Assembly: GCA_050248795.1 (NCBI GenBank)
Contig: JBFWRS010000015.1
Coordinates: forward strand, 21,324-85,323
Source: CAZTDU01 sp050248795
GTDB taxonomy: Bacteria; Pseudomonadota; Gammaproteobacteria; Burkholderiales; SG8-39
DNA: 64,000 bases
Direction: 5' to 3'
In this document: one piece after another, positions 42,068 to 50,155 of the stretch
Position numbering within the stretch: the stretch's first letter is position 1
Layout of the letters: every line of letters starts with the position of its first letter
Position numbers and translations under genes: made by a program
The notes under the pieces: model-generated
Told to the model about the DNA's origin: nothing
The model's input: only the letters and a program-made list of their open reading frames with translations
Databases searched by the model: none

Positions 42068-42786
42068 CGCCCCAGGTATTCCGGCTCCCAGGGCCGCGCC
42101 GCGACCAGCAGCGTGATCGGGATGCGTTCGGCGTGCGGCAGCCGCGCGTCGTCGATGCGCATCTCGGCGAACTCGCTGGCGATGCGCTTCATTCGCGTCA
42201 TCACCGAGGCAATCGAGGCTTGCGACAGCGTGCCGTTCACCAGCACCAGCATGTCGTGCGCGCCGCCGAAGCCGGAGCGCAGGAAGTCCTGCGACAGTTG
42301 CGACTTGAACAGGCGCTGGATCGGCCCGTCCGGGATCCACGCGAACGCCCGGCTGGCGAGCAGCCGGATGCGGTTGTTCGGCAGGAGCTGGATGAATTTC
42401 AGCCGGTCCAGGCGTGCGAGCAGCTTCACGCACTCGGCCTCGCTGATCTCATAGGTGCCGACGATCTTGTCGAACGGCATCTGCGACAGCGTGCACAGCG
42501 CCACCAGCATCAGCTTGGGGTCGGCGACGAGCTGTTCTTCCTGCTCCTCGGTCAACCGCGACACCACGGCCTCGGGACCGCCGAGCTGCCGCGCGATGTC
42601 GCTGAATTCCAGCCCGAGGAACTCGCAGATGCGGTCGATGCGCCCGAGCGTGAACTCGCCGCGCGAGAACATCCGCTTCACGCCCGCCTCGCTGTAGCCG
42701 AGGTGCTTCGCGACCTGCGCGTACGTCAGCTGCCGCGCGCGCAGCTCGCGCTTGATCGCCTCGACAAGGGCCGGAGTCTGGGCCAT
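42028..42786 (-). CDS. XRE-family transcriptional regulator with C-terminal effector-like region
   Basis: The 252-residue protein has an N-terminal XRE helix-turn-helix (about residues 8-65; LTYAQVAKHLGYSEAGVKRMFSRGEFTLGRI, written here in parts: AQVAKHLGYSEAGVKRMF) and a long C-terminal region with no recognised ligand domain. This region has FDKIVGTYEISEAECVKLLARLDRLKFI, which could be a second winged-helix, and then VLVNGTLSQASIASVMTRMKRIASEF. Such two-part XRE proteins are common in betaproteobacteria, with unknown signals. It lies downstream of metK on the same strand, separated by a hairpin, and overlaps the DUF1116 gene by 40 bases. Confidence 0.82.
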   Translation of the reverse strand: MAQTPALVEAIKRELRARQLTYAQVAKHLGYSEAGVKRMFSRGEFTLGRIDRICEFLGLEFSDIARQLGGPEAVVSRLTEEQEEQLVADPKLMLVALCTLSQMPFDKIVGTYEISEAECVKLLARLDRLKFIQLLPNNRIRLLASRAFAWIPDGPIQRLFKSQLSQDFLRSGFGGAHDMLVLVNGTLSQASIASVMTRMKRIASEFAEMRIDDARLPHAERIPITLLVAARPWEPEYLGRYRRRRATASAKS

Positions 42787-42851
42787 GCGTGAAACCTAGC
42801 ACCGGGCCCGCTGCGGCGGGGTGCCAAGTCTCGGCAAATGGTGCGCAAAGT

Positions 42852-42868
42852 CACCGCCTGAGGCGGTG
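42852..42868 (-). terminator. Candidate terminator hairpin after metK
   Basis: CACCGCCT and AGGCGGTG form a perfect 8-base stem around a single base, 37 bases after the metK stop. On the minus strand it is followed by ACTTTG, a poor U-run, so termination may be weak or Rho-assisted. A second GC-rich inverted repeat (CGCCCGCCTGGCGCGGGC) lies closer to metK. Confidence 0.4.
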
Positions 42869-42904
42869 GCCTCCCTTGCCCGCGCCAGGCGGGCGAGGGG
42901 GGGC

Positions 42905-44056
42905 TCAGGCGGCTGCCTTCAGCGCCTGCGCCTTGTCGGTCTTCTCCCACGTGAATTCCGGCTCCTCGCGGCCGAAGTGGCCGTAGGCGGCGGTTTTCTC
43001 GTAGATCGGGCGCAGCAGGTCGAGCATCTGGATGATGCCGCGCGGGCGCAGGTCGAAGTGGTCCCTGACCAGTTGCGCGAGCTTCTCGTCCGACACCTTG
43101 CCGGTGCCTTCGGTGGTCACCATGACGCTGGTGGGCTGTGCCACGCCGATCGCGTACGACACCTGCAGCAGGCACTTGGAGGCCAGGCCGGCGGCGACGA
43201 TGTTCTTCGCCACGTAGCGCGCCGCGTAGGCGGCCGAACGGTCGACCTTCGAGGGGTCCTTGCCCGAGAACGCGCCGCCGCCGTGCGGGGACGAACCGCC
43301 GTAGGTGTCGACGATGATCTTGCGGCCGGTAAGGCCGCAATCGCCCTTCGGGCCGCCGATCTCGAAGCTGCCGGTCGGGTTGACCAGGTACTTGATGCTG
43401 CCCTTGACCAGGTCCTTGGGCAGCACCGGCTTGATGATCGACTCGATCACCGCTTCCTCGATCTGCTTGTGCGTCATGCCGGGCGCATGCTGCGTCGACA
43501 GCACCACGGTGTCGATCGCGGCAGGCTTGCCGTTCTCGTAGCGCACCGTGACTTGCGATTTCGCGTCCGGGCGCAGCCAGGCGAGGCGTCCGTCGCGGCG
43601 GACTTCCGACTGGCGCTCGACCAGGCGGTGCGACAGGTAGATCGCCACCGGCATCAGGCTGGGCGTCTCGTCGCACGCGTAGCCGAACATCAGGCCCTGG
43701 TCGCCCGCGCCCTGGTCCATGTCCACCTTGCGATCGACGCCCTGCGCGATGTCCGGGGATTGCTGTCCGTAGGCCACCAGCACCGTGCAGGTGTTGGTGT
43801 CGAAGCCGATCTTCGGGTCGGTGTAGCCGATGCGCTTGATGGTGGCGCGCGCCACCTCGTCGTAGTTCACGTGCGCGCGCGTGGTGATCTCGCCGGCGAG
43901 GACGACCAGGTTGTCTTTCACCAGCGTCTCGGCGGCGACGCGCGAGGACGTGTCCTGCTTTAGAATCGCATCGAGGACCGCGTCCGAAATCTGGTCCGCC
44001 ACCTTGTCCGGATGGCCCTCGGAAACCGATTCGGATGTGAAGAGAAACGCGCTCAT
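42905..44056 (-). CDS. metK: S-adenosylmethionine synthetase
   Basis: MetK makes SAM from methionine and ATP. The 383-residue protein starts at ATG 44056 (MSAFLFTSESVSEGHPDKV), with GHPDK at residues 14-18, GAGDQGLMFGYA, the lysine loop in GKDPSKVDRSAAYAAR, and GGPKGDCGLTGRKIIVDTYGG. A GAGGA ribosome site lies 7-11 bases upstream, in a 45-base gap to the divergent acyltransferase gene. That gap is too short for a SAM riboswitch, so regulation differs from that of ahcY. Confidence 0.98.
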   Translation of the reverse strand: MSAFLFTSESVSEGHPDKVADQISDAVLDAILKQDTSSRVAAETLVKDNLVVLAGEITTRAHVNYDEVARATIKRIGYTDPKIGFDTNTCTVLVAYGQQSPDIAQGVDRKVDMDQGAGDQGLMFGYACDETPSLMPVAIYLSHRLVERQSEVRRDGRLAWLRPDAKSQVTVRYENGKPAAIDTVVLSTQHAPGMTHKQIEEAVIESIIKPVLPKDLVKGSIKYLVNPTGSFEIGGPKGDCGLTGRKIIVDTYGGSSPHGGGAFSGKDPSKVDRSAAYAARYVAKNIVAAGLASKCLLQVSYAIGVAQPTSVMVTTEGTGKVSDEKLAQLVRDHFDLRPRGIIQMLDLLRPIYEKTAAYGHFGREEPEFTWEKTDKAQALKAAA

Positions 44057-44101
44057 GGGTTCGTCCTCAAAAAAAGGTTGCAAGGATACCAGAAGCCCCC
44101 G

Positions 44102-44935
44102 ATGGGCCTGCTGACGCGCCTCGTTGCGCGCCTGCCGCTGCGCGCGCTGCACGCCTTCGGCGCGCTGCTCGGCTGGATCATGTACCTGGGCTCGGCGCGC
44201 TACCGGCGCCACTTCGTCGACAACCTCGCTACCGCGGGATACGCGCAGGACGCGGCGATCCGGCGGCGCGCGATCGCCGAAGCGGGGCGCATGGTGGTGG
44301 AGTTGCCCGCGATCTGGCTGCGGCCGCGCGCAGAGGTGCTCGGCTGGGTGCGCGACATTCGCGGCCTGGAGCTGATCGATGCCGCGCTCGCCGCCGGCAA
44401 GGCGATCGTGTTCCTCACGCCGCACCATGGCTGCTTCGAGATCATGGCGCAGGTGGCGGGCGACAGATTCCCGATCACGGTGCTCTACCGGCCGCCCAAG
44501 CTCGCCTTCCTGCGGCCGATGATCGAGTCGGGACGCGGGCAGCACAACGTGCGACTGGCGGCGGCGGACATCGGCGGCGTGCGCGAGCTGATCGGCGCGC
44601 TTCGCCGCGGCGAAACCGTCGGCATCCTGCCCGACCAGGTGCCGGGCGAGGGCGAGGGCGCGTGGGCGGACTTCTTCGGCAGGCCCGCGTACACCATGAC
44701 GCTGGCGATGAAGCTCGCCGCACGCCCGGACGTGGTGCCCCTGCTCGCGTTCGGCAGGCGACTCGCGCGCGGCAGCGGCTTCGAGATAACGGTACGTGAA
44801 CTGCCCACGGCGATCGCGGGCGAAGCGCCAGAGCGGCGGCTTAACCGCGCGATCGAAGCTCTCGTACGCGAGTGCCCCGAGCAGTACCTGTGGGGCTACA
44901 ACAGGTACAAGCGGCCACGCGTCGCGCGAGGGTGA
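44102..44935 (+). CDS. LpxL/HtrB-type lipid A acyltransferase (first copy)
   Basis: This 277-residue inner-membrane acyltransferase adds a secondary acyl chain to lipid A. It has an N-terminal hydrophobic helix (LHAFGALLGWIMYLG), then the catalytic HxxxxE motif in FLTPHHGCFEIM, the RPPKLAFL block and GILPDQVPGEGEG with the substrate-binding Asp-Gln. The tail ends ECPEQYLWGYNRYKRP, typical of the family. The start at ATG 44102 was chosen over upstream in-frame codons because those lie in the metK gene. It is followed by a second, divergent copy 4 bases away. Confidence 0.93.
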   Translation: MGLLTRLVARLPLRALHAFGALLGWIMYLGSARYRRHFVDNLATAGYAQDAAIRRRAIAEAGRMVVELPAIWLRPRAEVLGWVRDIRGLELIDAALAAGKAIVFLTPHHGCFEIMAQVAGDRFPITVLYRPPKLAFLRPMIESGRGQHNVRLAAADIGGVRELIGALRRGETVGILPDQVPGEGEGAWADFFGRPAYTMTLAMKLAARPDVVPLLAFGRRLARGSGFEITVRELPTAIAGEAPERRLNRAIEALVRECPEQYLWGYNRYKRPRVARG

Positions 44936-44939
44936 TCTG

Positions 44940-45806
44940 GTGAGCCGCATCGTCTTCGCGCTGATGTGGCTGGCGCATTTGCTCCCGTCCGGGGTGCTGG
45001 CGCGGATCGGCGATGCAGTCGGCGTGGCGGCGTACTGGCTGATCGCAGAGCGCCGCGCGGTCACCCGCGCGAACCTGCGCCTGTGCTTCCCGTCGATGCC
45101 GGCGCACGAGCGCGAGGCGCTGGCGCGGCGCTACTTCCGCGCGTTCGCGCGCAGCTTCATCGACCGCGCGCTGCTGTGGTGGGCGCCGCGCGCGCGCGTG
45201 GAGTCCTTCGTGCGCATCGAAGGCCTCGAGCACCTGCGGGCGCACCACGGCGCGCCGGTGGTGCTGCTCGCGCCGCATTTCGTCGGCCTGGATGCGGGTT
45301 TCGCGCGGCTGGCCTGCGAACTCGACATGGTCAGCATGTACGCGAACCAGAAGGATGCGCGCTTTTCTGCGCTGCTGCTGCAGGGACGCATGCGCTTCGG
45401 CGACCAGCGGCTGGTGTCGCGCCAGCAGGGCATACGCGCGACGCTGTCGGCGATGCGCGCCGGCCGGCCGTTCTATTACCTGCCCGACATGGACTACGGC
45501 CCGCGGGACGCGGTGTTCGTGCCCTTTTTCGGCGTTGCTGCCGCCACCGTGCAGGGTTTGTCGCGCATCGCCCGCATCGCCGGGGCGCGCGTCGTGCCAG
45601 CGGTGACCCGCATGCTGCCGGCGGGCGCCGGCTACGTGCTGCGCCTGGAACCGGCGTGGGAGGATTTTCCGGGCGCCGACCCGCTGGCAGATGCGCGGCG
45701 CATGAACGCATTCATCGAACAGCGCGTGCTCGAGATGCCCGAGCAGTACCATTGGATGCACAAGCGATTCAAGACGCGGCCGCCGGGCGAGCCGCGGGTC
45801 TACTAG
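44940..45806 (+). CDS. LpxL/HtrB-type lipid A acyltransferase (second copy)
   Basis: The 288-residue protein is a paralogue of the preceding gene with low overall identity. It has the active-site motif HFVGLD in LLAPHFVGLDAG (H-x4-D form), YLPDMDYGPRDAVFVPFFGV in place of the DQ block, and ends MPEQYHWMHKRFKTRP. I use the GTG at 44940, five bases after the previous stop, with GAGGG upstream. Paired acyltransferases of this kind usually add two different secondary chains. The tandem precedes dapF, a common betaproteobacterial order after metK. Confidence 0.93.
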   Translation: MSRIVFALMWLAHLLPSGVLARIGDAVGVAAYWLIAERRAVTRANLRLCFPSMPAHEREALARRYFRAFARSFIDRALLWWAPRARVESFVRIEGLEHLRAHHGAPVVLLAPHFVGLDAGFARLACELDMVSMYANQKDARFSALLLQGRMRFGDQRLVSRQQGIRATLSAMRAGRPFYYLPDMDYGPRDAVFVPFFGVAAATVQGLSRIARIAGARVVPAVTRMLPAGAGYVLRLEPAWEDFPGADPLADARRMNAFIEQRVLEMPEQYHWMHKRFKTRPPGEPRVY

Positions 45807-45813
45807 GCGCGGG

Positions 45814-46668
45814 ATGACACGCATCGAATTCTGGAAGATGGAAGGCGCGGGAAACGATTTCGTCGTGCTCGACTGCACGCGCACGCCCTTCGCGCTCGAC
45901 GCGGGGCAGCTGCGCCGGCTCGCCGACCGTCGCTTCGGCGTCGGCTGCGACCAGGTGCTGGTGGTCGAGCGCCCCACGCGTGCCGACGCCGATTTCCGCT
46001 ATCGCATCTTCAACGCCGACGGCGGCGAGGTCGAGCAGTGCGGCAACGGCGCGCGCTGTTTCGTGCGTTTCGTACACGCACGCGGCCTCAGCGACAGATC
46101 CGAGATCGTCGTCGAGACGCTCGCCGGGCTGATCGTGCCCAGGCTGGAGGCGGACGGTGAAGTCAGCGTCGACATGGGCGTACCGGTGTTCGAGCCGGAG
46201 CGGGTGCCGTTCGTGGCAGAGGGGCAGTCGCTCGTTCATGCGCTGGAGGTGGCTGGTCGGCAGGTCGAGCTGGCGGTGCTGTCGATGGGAAACCCGCACG
46301 CCGTGCAGGTGGTGGCCGACATCGAGGCCGCGCCGGTGGCGACCGAGGGACCGCTGATCGAGGCGCACGCGCGCTTTCCCCGCCGCGTCAACGCCGGCTA
46401 CATGCAGGTGCTCGATCGCCACGGGATCGCGCTGCGCGTGTATGAGCGCGGCGCAGGGGAGACGCTCGCCTGCGGCACCGGTGCCTGCGCCGCGGTGGTT
46501 TCGGGCATCCTGCGCGGGCTGCTCGACTCCCCGGTGCGCGTGCAGGCGCGCGGCGGCGCATTGACCGTCGCTTGGCCGGGCGGCGACAATGCCGTGCGCA
46601 TGAAGGGCCCTGCGCGCATGGTGTTCGAAGGCACGATCGGGCTCGAGGACAACGACAATGTCGCCTGA
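45814..46668 (+). CDS. dapF: Diaminopimelate epimerase
   Basis: DapF interconverts LL- and meso-diaminopimelate for lysine and peptidoglycan synthesis. The 284-residue protein starts MTRIEFWKMEGAGNDFVVLD and carries both catalytic cysteines: Cys76 in QCGNGARCF and the second in ETLACGTGACAA. MGNPHAVQVV and GYMQVLDR are further family blocks. Its 3' end overlaps the DUF484 gene by 11 bases, so the two are translationally coupled. Confidence 0.97.
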   Translation: MTRIEFWKMEGAGNDFVVLDCTRTPFALDAGQLRRLADRRFGVGCDQVLVVERPTRADADFRYRIFNADGGEVEQCGNGARCFVRFVHARGLSDRSEIVVETLAGLIVPRLEADGEVSVDMGVPVFEPERVPFVAEGQSLVHALEVAGRQVELAVLSMGNPHAVQVVADIEAAPVATEGPLIEAHARFPRRVNAGYMQVLDRHGIALRVYERGAGETLACGTGACAAVVSGILRGLLDSPVRVQARGGALTVAWPGGDNAVRMKGPARMVFEGTIGLEDNDNVA

Positions 46669-47302
46669 AGACGTCGCGCAGTTCCTGAAGGCCCACCCCG
46701 GCTTCTTCGACGAGCACGCGGACCTGCTCGATTCGATCGTCGTGCCGCATCCGCACGGCGGCCGCGCAATTCCGCTGGCGGAGCGCCAGATGGTCTCCCT
46801 GCGCGAGAAGCTGAAGCTGCTGGAGGGCCGGCTCTCGGAGCTGATCCGCTTTGCCGAGGAGAACGACGCCATCAGCGAAAAGGTGCACCGCCTCGCGGTC
46901 GCGCTGTCGGCCGCGCGCGATTTCCCGGCGATGACCTCCACCCTCTACTTCCACCTGCGCGAGGACTTCGCGGTGCCGCACGTCGCGCTGCGCGTCTGGG
47001 GCAAGTCGGTGCCGGTGGATTTCGACGAGGCCGGGGCGGTGTCCGAAGAGCAGCGCGGCGCGGCCGAGGCAATGGGCGGGCCGCAATGCGGCGCCGCCGA
47101 CGGCAATGGTTTCGCGGCGTGGTTTGGCGAGGCGTCGGCGCACCTGCGCTCGCTCGCGCTGGTGCCGCTGGGACAGACTACGGTGGTCGGCCTGCTGGCG
47201 CTGGGCAGCGAGGACGCGCAGCGCTTCTACCCGGAAATGGGCACGCTGTACCTGCGACGGATTGGCGAGCTCGTCGCCTCCGGCGTCTCGGCGCGGCTCT
47301 AG
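46658..47302 (+). CDS. DUF484 family (GAF-like) protein
   Basis: This 214-residue protein always sits between dapF and xerC in beta- and gammaproteobacteria and has no proven role. It opens MSPEDVAQFLKAHPGFFDEHADLLDSI, the standard DUF484 start, with a helical linker (VSLREKLKLLEGRLSELIRFA) leading to a GAF-like domain (FHLREDFAVPHVALRVWG, SLALVPLGQTTVVGLLALGSED). No catalytic residues are apparent. The dapF overlap and the 8-base gap to xerC point to one operon. Confidence 0.93.
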   Translation: MSPEDVAQFLKAHPGFFDEHADLLDSIVVPHPHGGRAIPLAERQMVSLREKLKLLEGRLSELIRFAEENDAISEKVHRLAVALSAARDFPAMTSTLYFHLREDFAVPHVALRVWGKSVPVDFDEAGAVSEEQRGAAEAMGGPQCGAADGNGFAAWFGEASAHLRSLALVPLGQTTVVGLLALGSEDAQRFYPEMGTLYLRRIGELVASGVSARL

Positions 47303-47310
47303 GCGAGGGC

Positions 47311-48234
47311 GTGGCGTCCCCCGCGCGCGCCACGCATCCCGACGCCGAAGCGGCGCGCGCGTACCTCGACACGCTCAGGCACCAGCGGCGGCTGTCGCCG
47401 GCGACGCTGAAGAACTACGCGCGCGCGCTGGACGCGTTGCTGGACCTGCTGGCAGGGGCGCCGCTCGCCTCGCTCGCGAGTACGCAGGTGCGCCGCTTCG
47501 TCGCGCAACTTCACGCGCGCGGCCTGTCCGGGCGCTCGATCGCGCTCGCGCTGTCGGCCTGGCGCGGCTTTTTCCGCTGGCTGGTGTTGCACCGCGGCCT
47601 GCGCGCGAATCCGGTCGCGGGCGTGCGCGCGCCAAGGTCGCCGCGCAGCCTGCCCAAGGCGCTGTCGGTGGACGAGGCGCAGCGGCTGTTCTCCGTCACC
47701 GAAACCGAGCCTGCTGCGCCGGCCGATGCGCGCGACCGCGCGATGTTCGAACTGCTCTACTCCTCCGGCCTGCGGCTGGCGGAACTCGTCTCGCTGGACG
47801 CCCGGCAGGCACGCGAGCTGGTCGCGAGCGGTGAAGTTACCGTGACCGGCAAGGGATCGAAGACGCGGACGGTTCCGGTGGGCGCGAAGGCGCGCGACGC
47901 ACTCGCCGCGTGGCTGCAGGTGCGTGCGCAGCTCGCCGCGACCGGCGAAGGCGCGCTGTTCGTCGGCGCGCGCGGGCGCCGCATCGCCCCGGGCGTGGTG
48001 CAGACGCGGCTGAAAGCCTGGGCGCGCAGGTGCGGCGTCGAAGTATCGGTCCACCCGCACATGCTGCGGCATTCGTTCGCCACCCACGTGCTGCAGTCCT
48101 CGCAGGACCTGCGCGCGGTGCAGGAGATGCTCGGCCACGCCAGCATCTCGACGACGCAGGTCTACACGCACCTGGATTTCCAGGCGCTGGCGAAGGTCTA
48201 TGATGCGGCTCATCCCCGCGCGAGGAAGAAATGA
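47311..48234 (+). CDS. xerC: Tyrosine recombinase XerC
   Basis: XerC resolves chromosome dimers at dif together with XerD. The 307-residue protein starts at GTG 47311 after GCGAGGGC. It has a SAM-like N-domain (HQRRLSPATLKNYARALDALL) and a catalytic domain with the arginine in SGLRLAELVSL (about residue 151), the lysine in TGKGSKTRTVP, HMLRHSFATHVL, GHASISTTQVYTH with the nucleophilic tyrosine. Context after dapF-DUF484 identifies it as the housekeeping recombinase, not a phage integrase. Its stop overlaps the next gene by 4 bases. Confidence 0.95.
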   Translation: MASPARATHPDAEAARAYLDTLRHQRRLSPATLKNYARALDALLDLLAGAPLASLASTQVRRFVAQLHARGLSGRSIALALSAWRGFFRWLVLHRGLRANPVAGVRAPRSPRSLPKALSVDEAQRLFSVTETEPAAPADARDRAMFELLYSSGLRLAELVSLDARQARELVASGEVTVTGKGSKTRTVPVGAKARDALAAWLQVRAQLAATGEGALFVGARGRRIAPGVVQTRLKAWARRCGVEVSVHPHMLRHSFATHVLQSSQDLRAVQEMLGHASISTTQVYTHLDFQALAKVYDAAHPRARKK

Positions 48235-49418
48235 ACGCGCTCCTGCTGAAGCCCGGCCGCGACAAGTCGCTCAAGCGGCATCATCCCTGGGTGTTCTCGG
48301 GCGCGATCGAGCGCGTCGACGGTTCGCCCGCGAGCGGGGGCACGCTGGAAGTGCGCGGCGCCAGGGGCGAGGTGCTGGCGGTGGCTGCCTACAGTCCGCA
48401 GTCGCAGATCCGGGCGCGCGTCTGGAGCTTCGTGCCGGGGCAGCGCATCGACGCCGCGTTCTTCCGCGCGCGCCTCGCCGAAGCGTGCGCGTTGCGCGAC
48501 AGGAGCGGACTCGCGCGGCACACCAATGCGCAGCGGCTGGTGCACGCGGAATCCGACGGCATGTCCGGACTCGTGGTCGACCGCTATGACGACGTATTGG
48601 TGGCGCAGTTCCTGTCGGCCGGCGTCGATCGCTGGCGCGAAGACATCCTCGACGCGCTGATGGAGATCACCGGCTGCGAGGCGATCTACGAGCGTTCCGA
48701 TTCAGAGGTGCGCAGGCTCGAGGGGCTGGAGCCTCGCACCGGCTTCGCCAGGGGCAACCGCAATGCGTCGCGCTGCCCGATCGTCGAGTATGGCCTGAAC
48801 TTCCGCGTCGACGTCGAGCAGGGCCAGAAGACCGGGTTCTTCCTCGACCAGCGCGCCAGCCGCCAGCGCATACGCGCGCTCGCCGCCGGGCGCAGGGTGT
48901 TCGACGGCTTCTGCTACACGGGTGGCTTCGCCATCGCGGCGCTCGCCGGTGGCGCGAAGCACGTGCTGGCGGTGGACAGTTCCGCTGCGGCGCTGGACGT
49001 GGCGAAGGAGAACCTTGCCGCCAATCCGCTCGTCGCCGCGCAGGTCGAATTCCTCCAGGCCGACGTGTTCGCGCACCAGCGCCTGCTGCGCGATCGTGCC
49101 GAGCAGTTCGACCTCGTGGTGCTGGATCCGCCGAAATTCGCGCCCACCGCGGCACAGGCACGCAACGCCGCGCGCGCCTACAAGGACATCAACCTGCTGG
49201 CATTCAAGCTGCTCGCGCCGGGCGGGCTGCTGGCGACGTTCTCCTGCTCGGGCGGCGTGCCGGCGGAGCTGTTCCAGTCCATCGTCGCCGGCGCGGCGCT
49301 GGACGCCGGCGTCGACGCGCGCATCATCGAGCACTTCGGCGCCGATGCCGACCACCCGGTGGCGCTGAACTTTCCCGAGGGCGCGTACCTCAAGGGCCTG
49401 CTGGTCTACCGCGTCTGA
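48231..49418 (+). CDS. rlmI: Class I SAM-dependent rRNA methyltransferase (RlmI-like)
   Basis: The 395-residue protein has an N-terminal PUA-like RNA-binding domain (LLLKPGRDKSLKRHHPWVFSGAIERV, shown here as HHPWVFSGAI) and a C-terminal Rossmann methyltransferase: GQKTGFFLDQRASR, FDGFCYTGGFAIAALAGGA and the catalytic-loop-like VVLDPPKFAP. This layout fits RlmI, which methylates C5 of cytosine 1962 in 23S rRNA. It is coupled to xerC by a 4-base overlap. The 3' end overlaps the convergent FecR-domain gene by 13 bases. Confidence 0.9.
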   Translation: MNALLLKPGRDKSLKRHHPWVFSGAIERVDGSPASGGTLEVRGARGEVLAVAAYSPQSQIRARVWSFVPGQRIDAAFFRARLAEACALRDRSGLARHTNAQRLVHAESDGMSGLVVDRYDDVLVAQFLSAGVDRWREDILDALMEITGCEAIYERSDSEVRRLEGLEPRTGFARGNRNASRCPIVEYGLNFRVDVEQGQKTGFFLDQRASRQRIRALAAGRRVFDGFCYTGGFAIAALAGGAKHVLAVDSSAAALDVAKENLAANPLVAAQVEFLQADVFAHQRLLRDRAEQFDLVVLDPPKFAPTAAQARNAARAYKDINLLAFKLLAPGGLLATFSCSGGVPAELFQSIVAGAALDAGVDARIIEHFGADADHPVALNFPEGAYLKGLLVYRV

Positions 49419-50086
49419 ATCCAGGGCGCACGGCGCCCCACGCATTTTTCCAGCATGTCCATTTCCTCGTCCGTGTGCGTCTCGAACGCGGCGGGCAGGA
49501 AGAGCTGCCCGTCCCTGGGTTGCGCCAGTACCAGCCGGGGATTGTCGTGGCGCTTCGTCGTGCTGGTCTCGCGGTCCCGCGGGTTCGCCTTCGACGCGAG
49601 TTCGATGGTGCCGTAGCAGGTGCAGAAGTAGGTGCCGTCGCCGCGCGTCTCGAGGTAGCAGCCGGTGCCGCGTATCCCCGCGGTGACGGTCGGCGCGTGG
49701 ATCAGCGCGCCGGTGCGTGCGCGCTTGCCGAACACCGCACCCAGCGCGCCGGTCAGCAGCCGCAGGCCCTGTACCAGCAGCGGCTGCTCGGGCGCAGGCT
49801 CCAGGCGCAGCTCGCTGCGCTCGCGCAGCATGAAGGCGTCCTTGCCGATCGCGAACACCACGTAGCCGCTCGCTGTGGTGAGCACCACGTCACCCGGGCG
49901 GATCACCGCGCGCTCGTCGATGCGCTTGCCGTTCACGCGCACGTCGCCACGAAGTTCGTGGATGCTGTCGCTCGACTGCGCGCGCACCGATACGGGGAGC
50001 AGCGCGCCGGCCGCGAGGCCTGCCGCACCGCCGAGAAAGTCGCGCCGGGAAAGTCGGGGAAAAAGGTAAGAGCCGTCATCCTGCAT
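49406..50086 (-). CDS. Tat-exported FecR-domain protein
   Basis: The 226-residue protein begins with a twin-arginine signal (LSRRDFLGGAAGLAAGALLP, cleaved near VRAQ), then one FecR-type domain (about residues 45-165; GDVRVNGKRIDERAVIRPGDVVLT, THTVTAGIRG variant TVTAGIRGTGCYLE). Four cysteines cluster in the mid-to-C-terminal part (GCYL, FCTCYG, EKCVG), so a metal or disulfide is possible. It lies 69 bases downstream of ccmI on the same strand and may be part of the ccm transcript. Unlike true FecR it has no transmembrane anchor and no sigma factor beside it. Confidence 0.82.
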   Translation of the reverse strand: MQDDGSYLFPRLSRRDFLGGAAGLAAGALLPVSVRAQSSDSIHELRGDVRVNGKRIDERAVIRPGDVVLTTASGYVVFAIGKDAFMLRERSELRLEPAPEQPLLVQGLRLLTGALGAVFGKRARTGALIHAPTVTAGIRGTGCYLETRGDGTYFCTCYGTIELASKANPRDRETSTTKRHDNPRLVLAQPRDGQLFLPAAFETHTDEEMDMLEKCVGRRAPWIQTR

Positions 50087-50155
50087 GGGGATCTCCAGTG
50101 GTTCTGCTCGACGTTCGTCGGCTGCCGGGGCGGCAGATTACGCCCAGGCTGCCTC

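Noticed and set aside
44057..44101. SAM riboswitch ahead of metK
   Set aside because: The gap is 45 bases with a T-run and a ribosome site only, far too short for any known SAM aptamer.
47311..48234. Integrase of a mobile element
   Set aside because: The tyrosine recombinase sits in the standard dapF-DUF484-xerC cluster with 4-base coupling to a housekeeping methyltransferase; there are no attachment repeats or phage genes.
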